Notes: generated by a model from the sequence alone, not told the origin. A stretch of DNA of 64,000 bases from Blasia pusilla (GCA_050084515.1 CM114274.1:35712001-35776000); one strand, 5' to 3'. Positions 25,332 to 37,547 are shown, counted from the stretch's first letter. A program made the numbers and translations.

Positions 25332-25686
25332 GAACTCACATCATAAGATCATACAATGATGGAATACTACCAAAAGCATAACATGAGGGTTTATGTGTCC
25401 CAAACCTTAATAAAAAAAGTGTGCATTATAAGAAGGCCCACATGTAACATATTATGTATTACTTTCCCAGAAGGTAGTATTTTTTAGCAATGAATTTATC
25501 ATCCTAGATTCAAAGGGCTCATTCTAGAATATGATTTCTAGTAAGTATTAACTTATCAATGGTGATGTCAAAATTCCCCAAACTCTTGTCACAATTTGCA
25601 AGGGGATAATGGTTGGGTGTTTAAACTCTGAGATTAAACTTCACCAACTTAGGACATCAAAAGAGAGGTTCACTTAGATAGTATTC

Positions 25687-25808
25687 AGCATGGGTTGTAT
25701 TATTTCGAACACATTCAATGACATATGAGCATGGGTTGTATTATTTCCAACACATTCAATGACATATGAGCATGGGTTGTATTATTTCTAACACATTCAA
25801 TGACATAT
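25687..25808 (+). repeat. 41-bp tandem repeat, three units
   Basis: Three consecutive 41-bp units start AGCATGGGTTGTATTATTTC and end ACATATG, at 25687, 25728 and 25769. They differ essentially at one position (TTTCGAAC, TTTCCAAC, TTTCTAAC), so they are very young or being homogenised. Confidence 0.95.
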
Positions 25809-25989
25809 GTGACACGATGGGTTATCGTTTCCATATCCTATCGACTTGTTTATTAAGACCTTATAGAAGTGAAAAAATTGTCTTGCTAATGTTATCAAAC
25901 TATTACTAATAAGCATCAAAAGAGTTTATCATATGTGGTCTACTTCAGATAGAGGCATAACTCTTACGGAAGAGGCATAACTCAGACGG

Positions 25990-26290
25990 AAGAACACACT
26001 CACAATAAAACCGAATGAGAAAAATAAACTTCCCTTAGGAAGACATCTTCACGTATATTACTACGAACACTACAACAACAAAATTACCTAAACCGGATGA
26101 GATAAACCTGAATAGCTAGAGAGGTAGCTTCATGAAGGTACGATGCAAGTAGCCCACGACCGGTCTCTCACTGTTTCTACAAAGAAACACACACTGACAA
26201 TAAGCCCCAATGAGAAAAACAAACTTTGCTTCTTCGAAAGATAGCTTCACGCATATTACTATGCGCACTACAATAACGAGTATTACACAA
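25990..26290 (+). repeat. Diverged direct repeat with about 190-bp spacing
   Basis: A block with ACACACTCACAATAA, AATGAGAAAAATAAACTT and TCACGTATATTACTACG (about 25990-26085) recurs as ACACACTGACAATAA, AATGAGAAAAACAAACTT and TCACGCATATTACTATG at about 26185-26290. Confidence 0.8.
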
Positions 26291-26670
26291 CACATAAGAT
26301 GCCGGGAACATAAGAGTTCCGACTAGGGCAACAAAGCGATCACCGTGGGAGTGCGGGAATGAAGAAGAAAAATTTGATTGTAGGAACCGAACGAAAGAGA
26401 AAAGAGTGAATATTGTGAACTGAGATGGAAAGGTAACAACTTCAGTGGCGGTTCACGGAAGAGAATTGCATCTGAGCAATCCGCCATGGCACGAGTTTAA
26501 AACGGCAGTCGGAATCGTCCTGCAAATAGGCAACTTCCTTTAATTCTCACGCTCGATGTTATGAGTTAGCACAGACATCTACATTGCCATAGGCGCAACC
26601 ATGGCCATCGGCTCCTTGCACACGTAATGCTCTAGGACTAGCCCCATGTACTATGAGGACCTGCACAGTA

Positions 26671-26679
26671 GTGAGAGGC
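26671..26679 (+). repeat. Target-site duplication of the large MULE, left
   Basis: GTGAGAGGC lies immediately outside the left terminal inverted repeat. The same nine bases lie immediately outside the right end at 38590-38598. If the element is taken to start with CGAAGCCC on both sides, the duplication is 8 bp rather than 9. MULE duplications are usually 9-11 bp. Confidence 0.75.
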
Positions 26680-26766
26680 GAAGCCCATACTTTGCCGTGG
26701 CTTTGCAATAAAGTGAAGCATAGGCTAGGCCCTTTCCGCAGGTGCCTCGGTGAATGGGCGCTTCGG
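26680..26766 (+). repeat. Left terminal inverted repeat of the large MULE
   Basis: This pairs with 38589-38502. Both begin GAAGCCCATACTTTGCC, then share CAATAAAG, GAAGCATAGGCTAG and AGGTGCCTCG, and run to GCGCTTCGG. Within the repeat is a small hairpin, GCTTYGC-AATAAA-GYGAAGC. Confidence 0.88.
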
Positions 26767-28863
26767 GAAAACGGTCATGGGCGATCGCTGGCGGATATCG
26801 GTTGGGCGTTCGCTTGCAAATTTGGCTTAACGACGGATCTAGGGTAACGACGGATTAGGATGGAAGCACGGACGTAGGGATAGAACGGATTTAGGAGGAC
26901 GGACGGATGTTTAGGGTGCCCTAATCACGGTGTGGGGACGGGATCGAGTAGGCTTCAAAGTGGATTGATCGACCCTCGCTTCGAAGTGTTTCGCTTCGTG
27001 AAAGAAGGTGGCAATGTTGTGGGTGTGGACTTGACGGTGGCAGTTTTTAGGGTGTTGGGTTTGATTGTTGTTGGGCTTTTGCTGGATTGCTTCGCAGTGT
27101 TATCGTGCTCTCGTGCAAAAAAGGGGTCAGTTCGCTAGTGGGTTGAGGGTTTTGAATTCGAAACTAGCTCGATTTTTCCGGTATCGATTTGGTTTTAGCA
27201 AGGCGGGCTCAAACGTGAAGTCACGAACGGTGAGAAGTTTCATGAGTTGTGTGGACGCGAGAGGAACAAGGTAAGTTCGATTCGAGACAAGACGGATCAT
27301 TTCTGGCCTCCGAGAAGAGGACTAGTCGCACTCCAGCAACGGATTGAATCTTGGGTACGCTAGCTTGAGCAAGAACTTGAAGAACTACACGCGTTCATGA
27401 ACGGAAGCTGTGACCGACATCAGATAAGCAACGTTGGGCACTATCCTCCAGGTTGGGATCGTCCTCGAGGAGTGTCGACGCCGCCATTTGATAGGAAGAG
27501 GAAAGATTTGCATGGGGAGAAGGTCTGCATTGCCACACGGAACCGAACGCTGTCCAAAGGTGAGGAGAGAGTTGCGCTTCTATTCGTATTTCGGTAGCAG
27601 GCTGCTATCGTATTTCGTGACTAGGCTTTACGCGGGCTTATTTTTGTATCGTGACCGAGCTGGAGTTCTGTTTAGAAGTTTCCGTGTTGGGTTATGGCAT
27701 TTGTGTCTGCGTTTGTTTGTTGCTGACAGTCACGATTTGAAGGTGGCAACGCACTTTTTGACAAAGTCACAAACTGAAATTGAAACACCCATACTTTGCG
27801 GTGCCGACTGTGCATGAGTTGATCCGACTTGATGGGGCAGGGAGGAGAGCGGAGTCAATGTGGGAGTGACTGACTCAGTGAGTTGAGCTGAAGGTGCTTC
27901 TCCTGCGAAAGCTCATGTGAAGGTGTCTGGTATATACAAACAAAGGAGTAGCGCTATTGAGAAGATGGAATGTCAGAGCTTGAATCTTTCGTCTCTCATA
28001 CGCGCTAGAGGTGGATTCGTCTTCTCCTTCCATTCTTGCGAGTGGTGCTATTGATTCTAGAGGTGAAGCATCCAAGTGTAGCTGAATTGAAGGAGGTCTA
28101 CGTGTGAAGCCGTGGGTAGAGCTGCATTTTAGAAGGGAGCTACAGTGATTGTGGGAGTCCATGTGCTTCGTAAGGAGGTCTATGTGTGAAGCCGTGGATG
28201 GAGCTGTATTTTAGGAGGGAGAGTTGGGGTGATTGTGGGAGTGGGAGGAAGGATGATAACTGCATGTGATTTCGTTTAGATATGTGGCTTGGGAAAGAGT
28301 TTTGATAACTCTTGCAACTTTTAGTCAGGATCTGATTGGTTCTCCCACTGTTTTTCAATGTTATCGATTTCTTGGTTTCTATTTGTGAAGACAGCTGGAT
28401 CTACTTCGTCTCCCTTCTCCTGTCCTCTCTGCTTGCGAACCCTCTACAATAGACATTGTTGCATGTTCAAACCCGCCCGAGTGTATCCCGACATTAGCAA
28501 AATCTCGCAAAATCGGATATCGTGACTTACAGTAATTTCATTCGGGGTCCTTGATGTCTACTTCCATCTAGTGACCCTCCATTCCTGCGTGACGATTCTC
28601 CTCGTGATTAGGTACATTAGTTGTATGTTTGGATTCCTTTTATTGGATATGACTTCACTGCAAAGAATTACAAACTAAACAAGGTTACTGACATGCTTTT
28701 TATGATCTCATCACGCAGGCTAGCGAACAAATTGTATAACTGCTACCGAATTTCCATCCTCGGAGCTATTAGGTTCTGAATGCGAACTTGACCTGTCGAT
28801 AGTAGAGTAGGTTGAATATAGGGGTTTACATACATTACAGGTACTACTATCGTTGTTGTTATC
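26767..28863. other. MULE left subterminal region and possible 5' leader
   Basis: GC-richer than its surroundings. It contains repeated CGACGGAT, ACGGACG and GGACGGACGG motifs (26830-26910) that mirror AACGGAC motifs near the right end. A direct duplication of 82-bp period occurs at 28093-28242 (GAGGTCTAYGTGTGAAGCCG). No domain was recognised in its open frames (for example 27434-27817). Confidence 0.5.
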
Positions 28864-31800
28864 ATGCCCGACATCCCAATTGCAAAGTTCTTAGATGCAT
28901 GTAGGCTACGTGAGCTTACAATCACTGTGAAAGAGCCCAAAAATGTCACACGTTTCCTTTCTAGAAATCAGGGGTCGAGTGAAACATGGGTGAGCCCAAT
29001 GATTCATAGTAGGTTCACTAGTGATTTTTTCCTCTCAAACATTGTTTGCAAGCGTTCACATCCGCTATGTAGAAATTACTTGGATGATTGGATCATCTTG
29101 GGCTTTCCCCTAGAAACGTACAAGTGTTTAGAGCAAGTTGCTAGGCATGCGGGCTACAAGGTAGCTTTCTCTCCGAAAGCACGCTTGGCGGGTGGGCACA
29201 TATGGTTTGACTCCTACTTCCAGAAAAATGGCTTGACCAATTTTAAAGTAGTGGGACATGAGGGAGGTAAGATGAAGGTGTATACCATTCCACACATCAA
29301 AAGCATGATGGAGGCATCAAATCAGAATTTGATAACAAAGATTGTATCCACCATCCGATTAAAGAGGAGATTATCCACCATAGAGGATATAGAAAAGAAT
29401 GACCTTATCCCTTGGGTAATTGGTGTTACCCCTAAAAGAATATACTTTATTGACCAAACTGACATGGATGACAATCTATTTGTTGAGAAGGACCAAATTC
29501 CAGATCTGTCTGAAGTTATGAGCTCCTTTGCCATTCTAAGCTTAGCTCGGGGTAAGTGCTTTGCACTGATTAAGATTTTTCTTATCTTGAGAAGCAAAGA
29601 TTTTTTGGAGTAGTTTGGAACGATATCCCCGCTTCTTCTTTCATGTCGTAAGGTAGTGGCCAATCTTCTAGATCATAGGCACCATAGCTTATCACTTCAT
29701 AGTGATAAACACAATACTGTTGCTATTGTGAAATTTTGTACGGGTGGTTTTTAATGTTTACGATATCCCTTTTTGGTCCTTTACCGGACTGGATGTAGTC
29801 GGATAGCTAGTTTATATACATGTTGGGGTGTATGTAGTTTATATACATGTTGGCATATGTATGTATGTATATATATATATATATATGCCAACATGGTTTT
29901 AGGGTTTCTTAGGTAGCAGATTTGTATGGGTGTGTAGGCAGATGCCTACACTAGAATCGGGCTTAGCTAGTAGGTGGGAAAATCTCATCGAAGGAATACA
30001 TTTTCGTATCAATCTTGGAGACAAATATAGTTGCCCACTAGGAGAAGTGCTATGGGTTTGAAGTTTAATCCCAACAGAGCAACTTGTTAGCTCCTGGGGG
30101 ATGCTCTAGAATGCTCTGTGAACTCTGCAGATTATCTTTGAATGCAGCTCATGTGCGACTTCTCCTGAATGCCAACGTAACAATTCATTGCTTACATTTT
30201 TGGTAATGTTCATACATAGGCAAAATTCTACAAGGGAGAGGTGGAGAAAGAGCAAGTTGCTCTTGAGTTTTCCAATATGTTTGCTGCATTCATGGGCAAG
30301 AGCCCACCCTTTCCTTAGAAGCAAGCCTACCAAACCTCGCTATGGCGGGACCAAGTGGAGTGGGTCCACTACTGCTAGTCTGAGGAGCATAAGCAGTGGG
30401 TTTTCTTGTGCTCAAAGTGCACTGAGTTTTTCCGTTTGGCGGAAAACTTCAACTCGCACATTGCTACCCATTGGTGGAGGCTTGTGCCGGGTATACCTCG
30501 GCCGACGGGGAAGAAGAAGGTGGAAGGCGACGATGAAGCACAGGAAGAATTGGAAGAAGATGAGGGTAAGTAAACCCTATACATGTTCTATCACCAGTTA
30601 CCGTGCTCGGTGCAAATGAATGTCATGTTTAGGGATAGCATTGAATTTTGCCATGTCTCGGATGTCTTAGTTGTTAAGCCTTTTTTTTTCCTAATGCAGG
30701 TACTTATGTGATGTCATCTTCTGCGAATATCAGACTGAGGGGCACGGTGCTACAACGATGGGCCAATCGCAAAAGACAGAAGAAGGCTGCACTTCTAAAC
30801 AAAGCCAAAGAGCATGCACGAAGGGCTGTAGGACCCTTTGCCCCGATGCCCACCTTGACTGACCTTTTAATTGCATTTGAGGCTCACAGAGCGCATCAAT
30901 TCCAGCAGACCTCTTGGCCATGCCTAGCCAAGGTGGAAGAATATGTAAAGGCTAGGGAGGAACTAGAGGGCACCCTAGGCCGCCCGACTACCATTGTGAG
31001 CTCATGGATTGAGTCAGGTCGTAGCCTTCTCCCTTCCACCATTCCATTGGATAGAGTGAACCGAAGTACCTACTGGAGATGTCTTGCTGCATTTCACCAT
31101 TTATCTGCTGTGTGGGTGATGGATAGGCAAGAACCATATCGATGGGATGCCGGTTCGGAGACTAGACACCAACAGGTAGAGCAATCACTTGTAGTGTTAG
31201 ATGCCATGCGTCGTTATCATCGATATTCCTGGTACATCGGTGAAGAGTACCACACCCCCGATTCAAGCACAACTATAGAATTTGGAAAGAAAGAAACAAA
31301 CTTGCCATACTAGCGAGGATGAGAGAGAAAGTGACTCGTATATATGTGGATGGAGTCAGGTGTAGCCATGCAGATGTTGTCTTGCAGGTATATCAAATCT
31401 TGCTATGATTTATTTGTAGGTCTACTATTTGAAGTGCATTTTTTGTCCCTATTTCTTAGTATACTATAGCCACATGGATGTCCTAGTGCTGCCCAAGGCT
31501 TGCCTTTTGACATTCATGTGCAAATGTGTACCTATTATGCTTGACATATTGGTGAAATGTTTGCAGGGAGGTGTGGATGTTGAAATAGTTGACTCCAGTG
31601 ACTCGGACTCAAACCTCGGGGGTGCAACAAGCCCAATACCCAGTGGTGGAGATAACACATAGGTCTTCTCGAGGACTCCATTGGTTCAGCCTCCCGTCTC
31701 AGAATATGTACATGTTCCAAATGACACAGCCATGCTACGCCCCAAAAGGCAGAAACAGCCACATAGATCTAAGTCCTTAAGTGCAGCAAAGTCCATCAGA

Positions 31801-32515
31801 AACACCAGGAAATCGCCTCGACTACATCCCATCATTGGAGTGGATGCTGATATTGTGGAAGGGAGGCTTATGGAAAATGCACGTATACATTCATCCCTTG
31901 AAGCAATCCGTCGCTCCCCTAGCCCTGACCAAGTGGTCCTCCAAGCAGAACCTGTTATAGAAGGGCCGCGTCCACGTGGGAGAACCAAGGATGACATGAA
32001 GCGAAGGAGGAGGCTTATGATGATAAAACACACCAGAGTCACGGAGGAAGAGGTGATGTGACAATCCAAAAGAAACACTTGAGTTGTAGTTCCTTGCTTA
32101 CCATGATTTGGCATTCACCCTCCTTGATGTCAACTTATGTCACTAAATTACTCTTGTACAGGCCCTCATAGTTTCCAGAGATGACGAGTTGAATGCTTTG
32201 AACGAAGAAGCTACAATGCCCTTACCCCCCCAAGTAACCTTTGCAACCGGCCCTCATTATGTTGATTATGAATAAAATCAGATTCTAAAACTTGTGCAAT
32301 TTCTTTGGTTTTGATTCATTCTTCGAATTTTCCATTGTTAGGTGCAAGACGTTGCACTTGTATCAACAGCCATGCTAACCGTGGCACGACATGTAGAGGC
32401 AAAGGATGAGGTATCTGACTTCCAGTCCACGCCATTGCCAACATTCTCCACACCACTTTTGCAGCCATTTGACACCTCCACATGTGGCCCAAGCCGACAA
32501 GATGATCACCACTAA
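28864..32515 (+). pseudogene. Accessory gene of the large MULE: C2H2 zinc-finger protein, decayed
   Basis: Six exons can be proposed: 28864-29551, 30220-30565, 30700-31387, 31567-32052, 32162-32233 and 32342-32515. Exons 2 to 6 join in phase with GTAAGT- or GTATAT-type donors and CAG/TAG acceptors. Exon 2 encodes a textbook C-X2-C-X12-H-X3-H finger (CSKCTEFF...FNSHIATH) and an acidic EGDDEAQEELEEDEG tail. Exon 3 gives a basic helical region (LQRWANRKRQKKAALLNKAK) and a long conserved-looking stretch. Exon 4 starts with VDVEIVDSSDSDS, a SUMO-interaction-type motif, followed by a basic KRQKQPHRSKS region. The gene ends ...GPSRQDDHH. Damage: in-frame TAG at 30316, 30376 and 31660, and a one-base-type frameshift near 31265-31285, after which the frame continues as RNKLAILARMREKVTRIYVDG. 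The exon 1-2 junction does not keep frame, so an indel or a missed exon lies there, and exon 1 may be a separate gene. I do not recognise the protein family. A role in transposition or anti-silencing is only a guess from context. Confidence 0.6.
29846..29895. repeat. AT-rich palindrome
   Basis: Perfect 12-bp arms CATGTTGGCATA and TATGCCAACATG flank a TGTATG/TA-repeat centre. A related TATATACATGTTGG stretch lies just to the left (about 29813-29827). It sits in the intron between exons 1 and 2 of the accessory gene. Confidence 0.85.
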
Positions 32516-34245
32516 GAGGACAGACCTTATGGTTTTGGTTTTAGGGTTTATGTTTGCATACATTCTCTAAATTGCATCAGAATGTGTAGGTAAGTATAGA
32601 ACCTCTAAGGCCTGCCCTTTAGCTCTTCATTCATGACTCTAGAATATTAGTTGCCATTGACATCCAAGTGCTTGGTTGTCTAGGTCTTACAAGGTTCATT
32701 TTTAATTGTGGTTATTCTGGTTTTGCAGTGACAGGCAAAACATCGCAATGAAGGGGCTCAATTATATAGTCATGCATCAGCTTCATTCCCATGCAGGTGA
32801 GTTTGCTGCATTGCATGTATTGAGTTGACTCCATTTCATGTAAATTTTGCGTTGCTTACCTGAGGAGTTAAGGAATGGGTTTTGAACCTAATTTCTCATT
32901 AGTGTGTAGATGGTGGATAGCATTTTGATACTTGAGTTCCAGTGAAGGTTGTAGTGGCCATGCTCTGTTTAGGCACATTTTGACAATACAGACTATGGAT
33001 TCAAGAAACGCTCCATGTTATGGATGCAAGAAACACTACAGAATTTTGAATAAAATCCGGAGTTTATTCCTATGGAATGGTTATTGAGGCTGTTGTTTAC
33101 AATATGTTTTCTCTCATGTGCAAACGTCGAGCATCGATATTTTTTTCCATTCATCATTCTTTTGATTCTCCCAATACTTAGTGGCAATTTGTTTCACTCG
33201 AACTCTTGCATGCATATAATGCAAAGAATGCCCCAGATAGACATTGGCAGTAATCGAATACATGGATTAACATAGAGTAGAGAAACTTTCTTGAACTTTC
33301 AACAGAGAGTGCAAAAAAAAAAAAACAGCGAAATCGCCCTGAGTAACCCAAACATCTGAAATGTTGTGTTCACGACTCTTATAAGCGCTGATCGTGATGA
33401 CTATTGTACCAATTCCAGATGTTTGTGGACGTCCGTTAGTTTGAACACCGGGACTATGGTGTTCAATCTGAAATGTTGTGTTCACGACTCTAATAAGCGC
33501 CGATCATGATGACTGCGGTAGCAATTCCAGATGTTTGTGGACGTCGGTTAGTTTGAACACCAAGACTATGGTGTTCACTAGCGTTGGTGTACATTGCATG
33601 TTTCATTGCATGCTTCTCTCCAGATTTGTTAGTCATGGCTATGCAAATTAGACATGGTCCAAGTTGGCGAGATAGATGAACGTCTTGCTAAAACTTTACG
33701 AAGAGAGACCGTCGTTCCGGGTAGGGTCCAGAGGGCGTCAAACATGTTTTTTTTAGTTCCAACTAATACGATAGTTCTAACTAAAAGGTCAGTCCCTCCA
33801 TCGAGATAGGATCCATACTCAAAACCGATGTATCCAACCATGGAAAGAAAAATGACCACAGTTCCGTAGGTTTCTCGTTGTGGTTGGATGCGGAGCAAAA
33901 TATGCTGACAGGGTTACATGATGTAATGTTTAGTACGTAGTAGACCTCGTAACCACCGTTTAGTTTTTTTATTGGCCCGCAACGGTTATGTTGTATTCCA
34001 CCATTGTTCAAATCGTCCTTGTTACCATACTATCATTGTGGAACCAATAATACCAAAGATCTGTGAACATCAAGTTTATGGTGTTCCCTTACCTCTACTA
34101 CAGAAGAGACTTTTGAAATAGAGACATCCGGGCCAATAATGGATTCAACTTAGCCTAGGCATGTCATTCACAAAACATCTAATACAATGTGAATCAACAA
34201 AACCATCTTAGTATGTGGATCATTTTAAACGGTTATGAACATCTC
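32516..34245. other. Spacer between the two convergent MULE genes
   Basis: Apart from the 112-bp tandem pair, part of this spacer (about 33640-33780, read on the minus strand) resembles 62.45-62.55 kb and 62.68-62.79 kb downstream of the second MULE copy. Shared blocks are GACCCTACCC and TCTTCRTAAAGTTTT. That similarity indicates the two MULE copies are homologous beyond the transposase coding region. No gene was recognised. Confidence 0.5.
33354..33577 (+). repeat. 112-bp tandem duplication inside the MULE
   Basis: Two 112-bp units start at 33354 and 33466 with ATCTGAAATGTTGTGTTCAC and end in TATGGTGTTCA. Only a few substitutions separate them. They lie in the spacer between the two convergent genes. 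Confidence 0.93.
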
Positions 34246-37200
34246 TCATAAAACCTGAGAGTCTGCCACAATGTCGTGATCTATACTATGACTTTGAACA
34301 TCTGATGAATGACTACCTGGATGTGTCAAGTTAAAATTTGTGACAAGGGGAAGAGGACCCTCACTCCTGACCCTAACAATGTTTTCAGCATTCTGAAGGA
34401 TTTTATCCAGGAAGTCATCGCCTTTGGTACTCTTTGTTGCGATATCACTTTTGTAATGATGATGAGGCATAGAATTTATGAATGGCCATTGCGAATCCAT
34501 GCTCAATTGGGTTCCGACGCCCTCAACTTGGCTCAATAGAGCATCCAAGTCAAGATTCTTGCAGGCCTCTGCTTCCATTTCTTCCTCCATGTTCAGGAAC
34601 TTCAGTTTTTTCGCTCTATGGAATGACTCCACTTGATGTTCTTTGGCCAAAGGTTGAATCTTTCGTCCATTTTGTGCTCTCTTATTTAAGTGCATATGAT
34701 CCAGCCAATCCAATCTTCGCCGGAGATGGCGATCCTGATCAACGTTACCCACAAATGGCTCAGGAAAGTGGTGTGCAATATTATGACCCACATGTGGGTC
34801 AATGTGAGTGTTTGTCTCAATTCTTGCCTTCACGTTCAGAACAGAGCCTAAATCCTTGTGCAATAATTGAAACAAATGCTCCATCAGCACGTCTGAAAAT
34901 GGAACACCAAGGGCAGCACGTATGCACTTGCCTATCATATCTTGAACATCTTTAGTGCTGGTCCTTTTGTGGTTCAGCCTGTTTTACAGTTTCAAACTCC
35001 GTCATATTTCCCACAACTTTGAGTATATTGGCCTCATTCTCATCAGTACATACATTATGGTCGGCATGCTTCTGCAACAAATTTTCCAATCCTCCAGCTT
35101 TGCTTCCAAAATGAGTACCAAGAAAGGACAATAAGTCCACTTCAGTGTGCCCACACAACAGAAGGCATTTAACCTGTAAATTTTGATGACATTATTCTCT
35201 GCAAGAATACCAATGAACTACACATCCATACAAGCATGTTTAGACAGGATGACATGAAGCCTCAAGCATGTTTAGAGAGCCTAAGGGTACAAATTTCTAT
35301 GATCAACTTTCAACAATAGCCCACAAACATTAATTTTGTGTTACAACCAAAATGAACACAGATGTGCAAACCTGATGTTTACAAGTGAAGGCTTCATTGG
35401 CACGTGGACACGTGCATGCTGCATCTTTTGTATCGTAGTCCACCACATTATGCCATACATCTAGCTTTGAGATGCTCTTCACCTGAGCACATTTCCTTCC
35501 GTTCATGGACTCGAATGTGACATAGTTGTCAAGAATATCATTTGCTCGCCTAATAGCCATTAGCATGAATTTTTGTATAGCTTGATTCCTCACCATGCCT
35601 TCCCTCTTCAAAAAGGACAAGTACCAGAAGAAATCTTCAATTTCTCCAGTGAGTATTTGCACAAGCCATATAAGCTTCCTGGTTGGCTTAGTGGGCATGC
35701 TAGATGTGAGGTGCATCTTTAGAGTGTGATGCCATCTTTCTATGGCAGCGTTAGTATCTTGGTTGGATCATACATGCTTACGATATCCCTTTGCCCAAGT
35801 AACGATCTTTGGATGCCAATAGTTGGCGTAGTATTTTAGAAAGTGACGTTCCGTTCCTATCCACTTGCGCATAAATCTATAAGAGGCATCAACCGGATTT
35901 GCGACACCAATAGCAAATTGTTAGGCATCTGCATACTCGCCTACACCTTCTGGAACATAACAACATACAAGATGTAAAAATTTGAAGGTTACAGATTGTA
36001 AGTACCTTCATCACGTGAATACATAACTCCGCCCAGGTCTCTATTTATGTCTGCCTTTGTGATTGGACATCGCACGCGTTGATGCAAATTCTTTAGCCAA
36101 TTCTTTCCAACATGCCATAGACACAGGTCTATAGGAACACAAGGAAATACTTCCTTAATAGTAGATTGTTCCTCTTTTGAGTCATCAACTATGAAGCATG
36201 ATGGTTTCCACTCTGTCGTGCATATGTTTTGGTCCTTTCTCAGCATGTTCCTATTTGCCCAATCCTTGACATGCGATAAGGTAGCAACCAAGTCCTCGTG
36301 TTGATGTTGTTGTAGGATAGCCCAGACCAATGGCAACCCATTAAGAAACTTATCGAATCCCAACAAAGTGAATAATTGGTAGTGTGAACACAAGAATTGT
36401 ATGATTCAGAACTGCGAATGTAAATATTTTGACGCATGAATGGGAAGAAATATATCATTATTGTAGAGGGAACACCACATAAGCACCTGCTAAGTGAAGT
36501 TCTAAATCTGAAAGATTGGGCAACAAGCTAAAAAAATTTATTATTTTAAACGATATCTGATATTTAAATCTAAAACAAGCAAGTGAAGAAGCAATGACAA
36601 CTAACCTCATAAGTGTTTGTGCCATGGGTGGCATCCATTGAGATAGCTCCGCCATTTCCAAGTTCCAAGAGATTTTGAAGCATCCAAGGTGTCGAAAATA
36701 CTAGACTAAAGGGTTGGCCCAACTTGGAAATAGCCTCATTGTAGTATATGATATTTTCGGGGTGTGATTGTACCCAATGTTGGATTGCAGTGGCGTCATC
36801 CGTTCCATCATAGCCCCCTTCTCGCCTTCGCATGCAGTGCTTGATATTGAGAATATCTTGAGGCTTTAGCATTGCATCTCTAGCCCAAGCATGTTGGTGG
36901 TTGGGGTTATCACGAATCCACCTCCTATGCTCTTTCATGATATTCAAAGGGCTCACGTTCACTTGCAATAAGCGCTCAACGAAGTCCCTGCAACGAGGAC
37001 TTAATTTTGGGGCTACAATTGCATTTGCAATATTTTCTGTCTTGTCTAGGTCACCATGGCATATTTGACCCACCTTGTCCACATGTTTTGAGTGCAAGTG
37101 CCTCAACATGCAAAAACCAAGACGGTCTACCGACTTTATGACAGCAAAGTGGAATTGGCATCCATGGCCTTGAGAAAGCCCAAGATTTTTACTTTGGTTT

Positions 37201-37547
37201 TCTGGCCTACTATCCTTACCCCCTTTGCTTCGACGGTTGGGGTGAAAGAACTCTTCAAGCAAAGAGGTCCAAACACGTTTCCTGAAATCTTAGGGCCCAT
37301 ACGCACACCAATACCGAATGGTGATATTCATGTGTGTAGATTTATCAGTTTTTCTTTTTGGAAAAGTCGTCTGGAAATGCGGTCTATGTTCTTCACCTTG
37401 TATGAAATCCTCTAGCCTATCAACTGGAATCCATGCTTCTTTTCTTTGACCATACCAATTCAGGTGTTCACTTATAAAAGGGCCAGGTAAGGGATTTTGA
37501 ATGGAGTCACATTCAAATACACCATAGGATTTGGTGTATTTGGTCAT
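34246..37547 (-). pseudogene. MULE transposase with SWIM zinc finger, copy 1 (decayed)
   Basis: The N-terminal part runs from 37547 (MTKYTKSYGVFECDSIQNP). The DDE core follows, with the first acidic residue in SMDATHGTNTYE (about 36610), a second in CFIVDDSKEEQSTIKEVFP, then the hallmark CLWHVGKNWL near 36105. The SWIM finger CTCPRANEAFTCKHQ (C-X-C-X8-C-X-H) is near 35380. A C-terminal tail runs to 34246. Damage: TAA at 37292-37290 inside CAYGP*DFRK, where copy 2 has a CAA codon; further stops near 35920 and 35770; and an intron acceptor changed to AC at 36383-36382. MULE transposases cut and paste their own element from terminal inverted repeats in the nucleus. This gene lies inside the repeats at 26680 and 38589 and so is the expected source of mobility before it decayed. 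Confidence 0.88.

Larger units (their letters stand above)
22538..26670. other. Intergenic DNA with small repeats
   Basis: No gene was recognised. A stretch at 22820-22960 is rich in TCTTCG and TCTTTG motifs and translates as low-complexity sequence on the minus strand. Separate entries cover the CT microsatellite, the 41-bp triplicate and the direct repeat of about 190-bp spacing. Confidence 0.4.

Noticed and set aside
25687-25808. Tandem 41-bp units considered as a CRISPR array
   Set aside because: The units are contiguous with no variable spacers, and the genome is eukaryotic.
30188-30619. 143-codon plus-strand frame inside the MULE
   Set aside because: The C2H2 finger and in-phase splicing lie in a different frame of the same stretch, so this one is a shadow.
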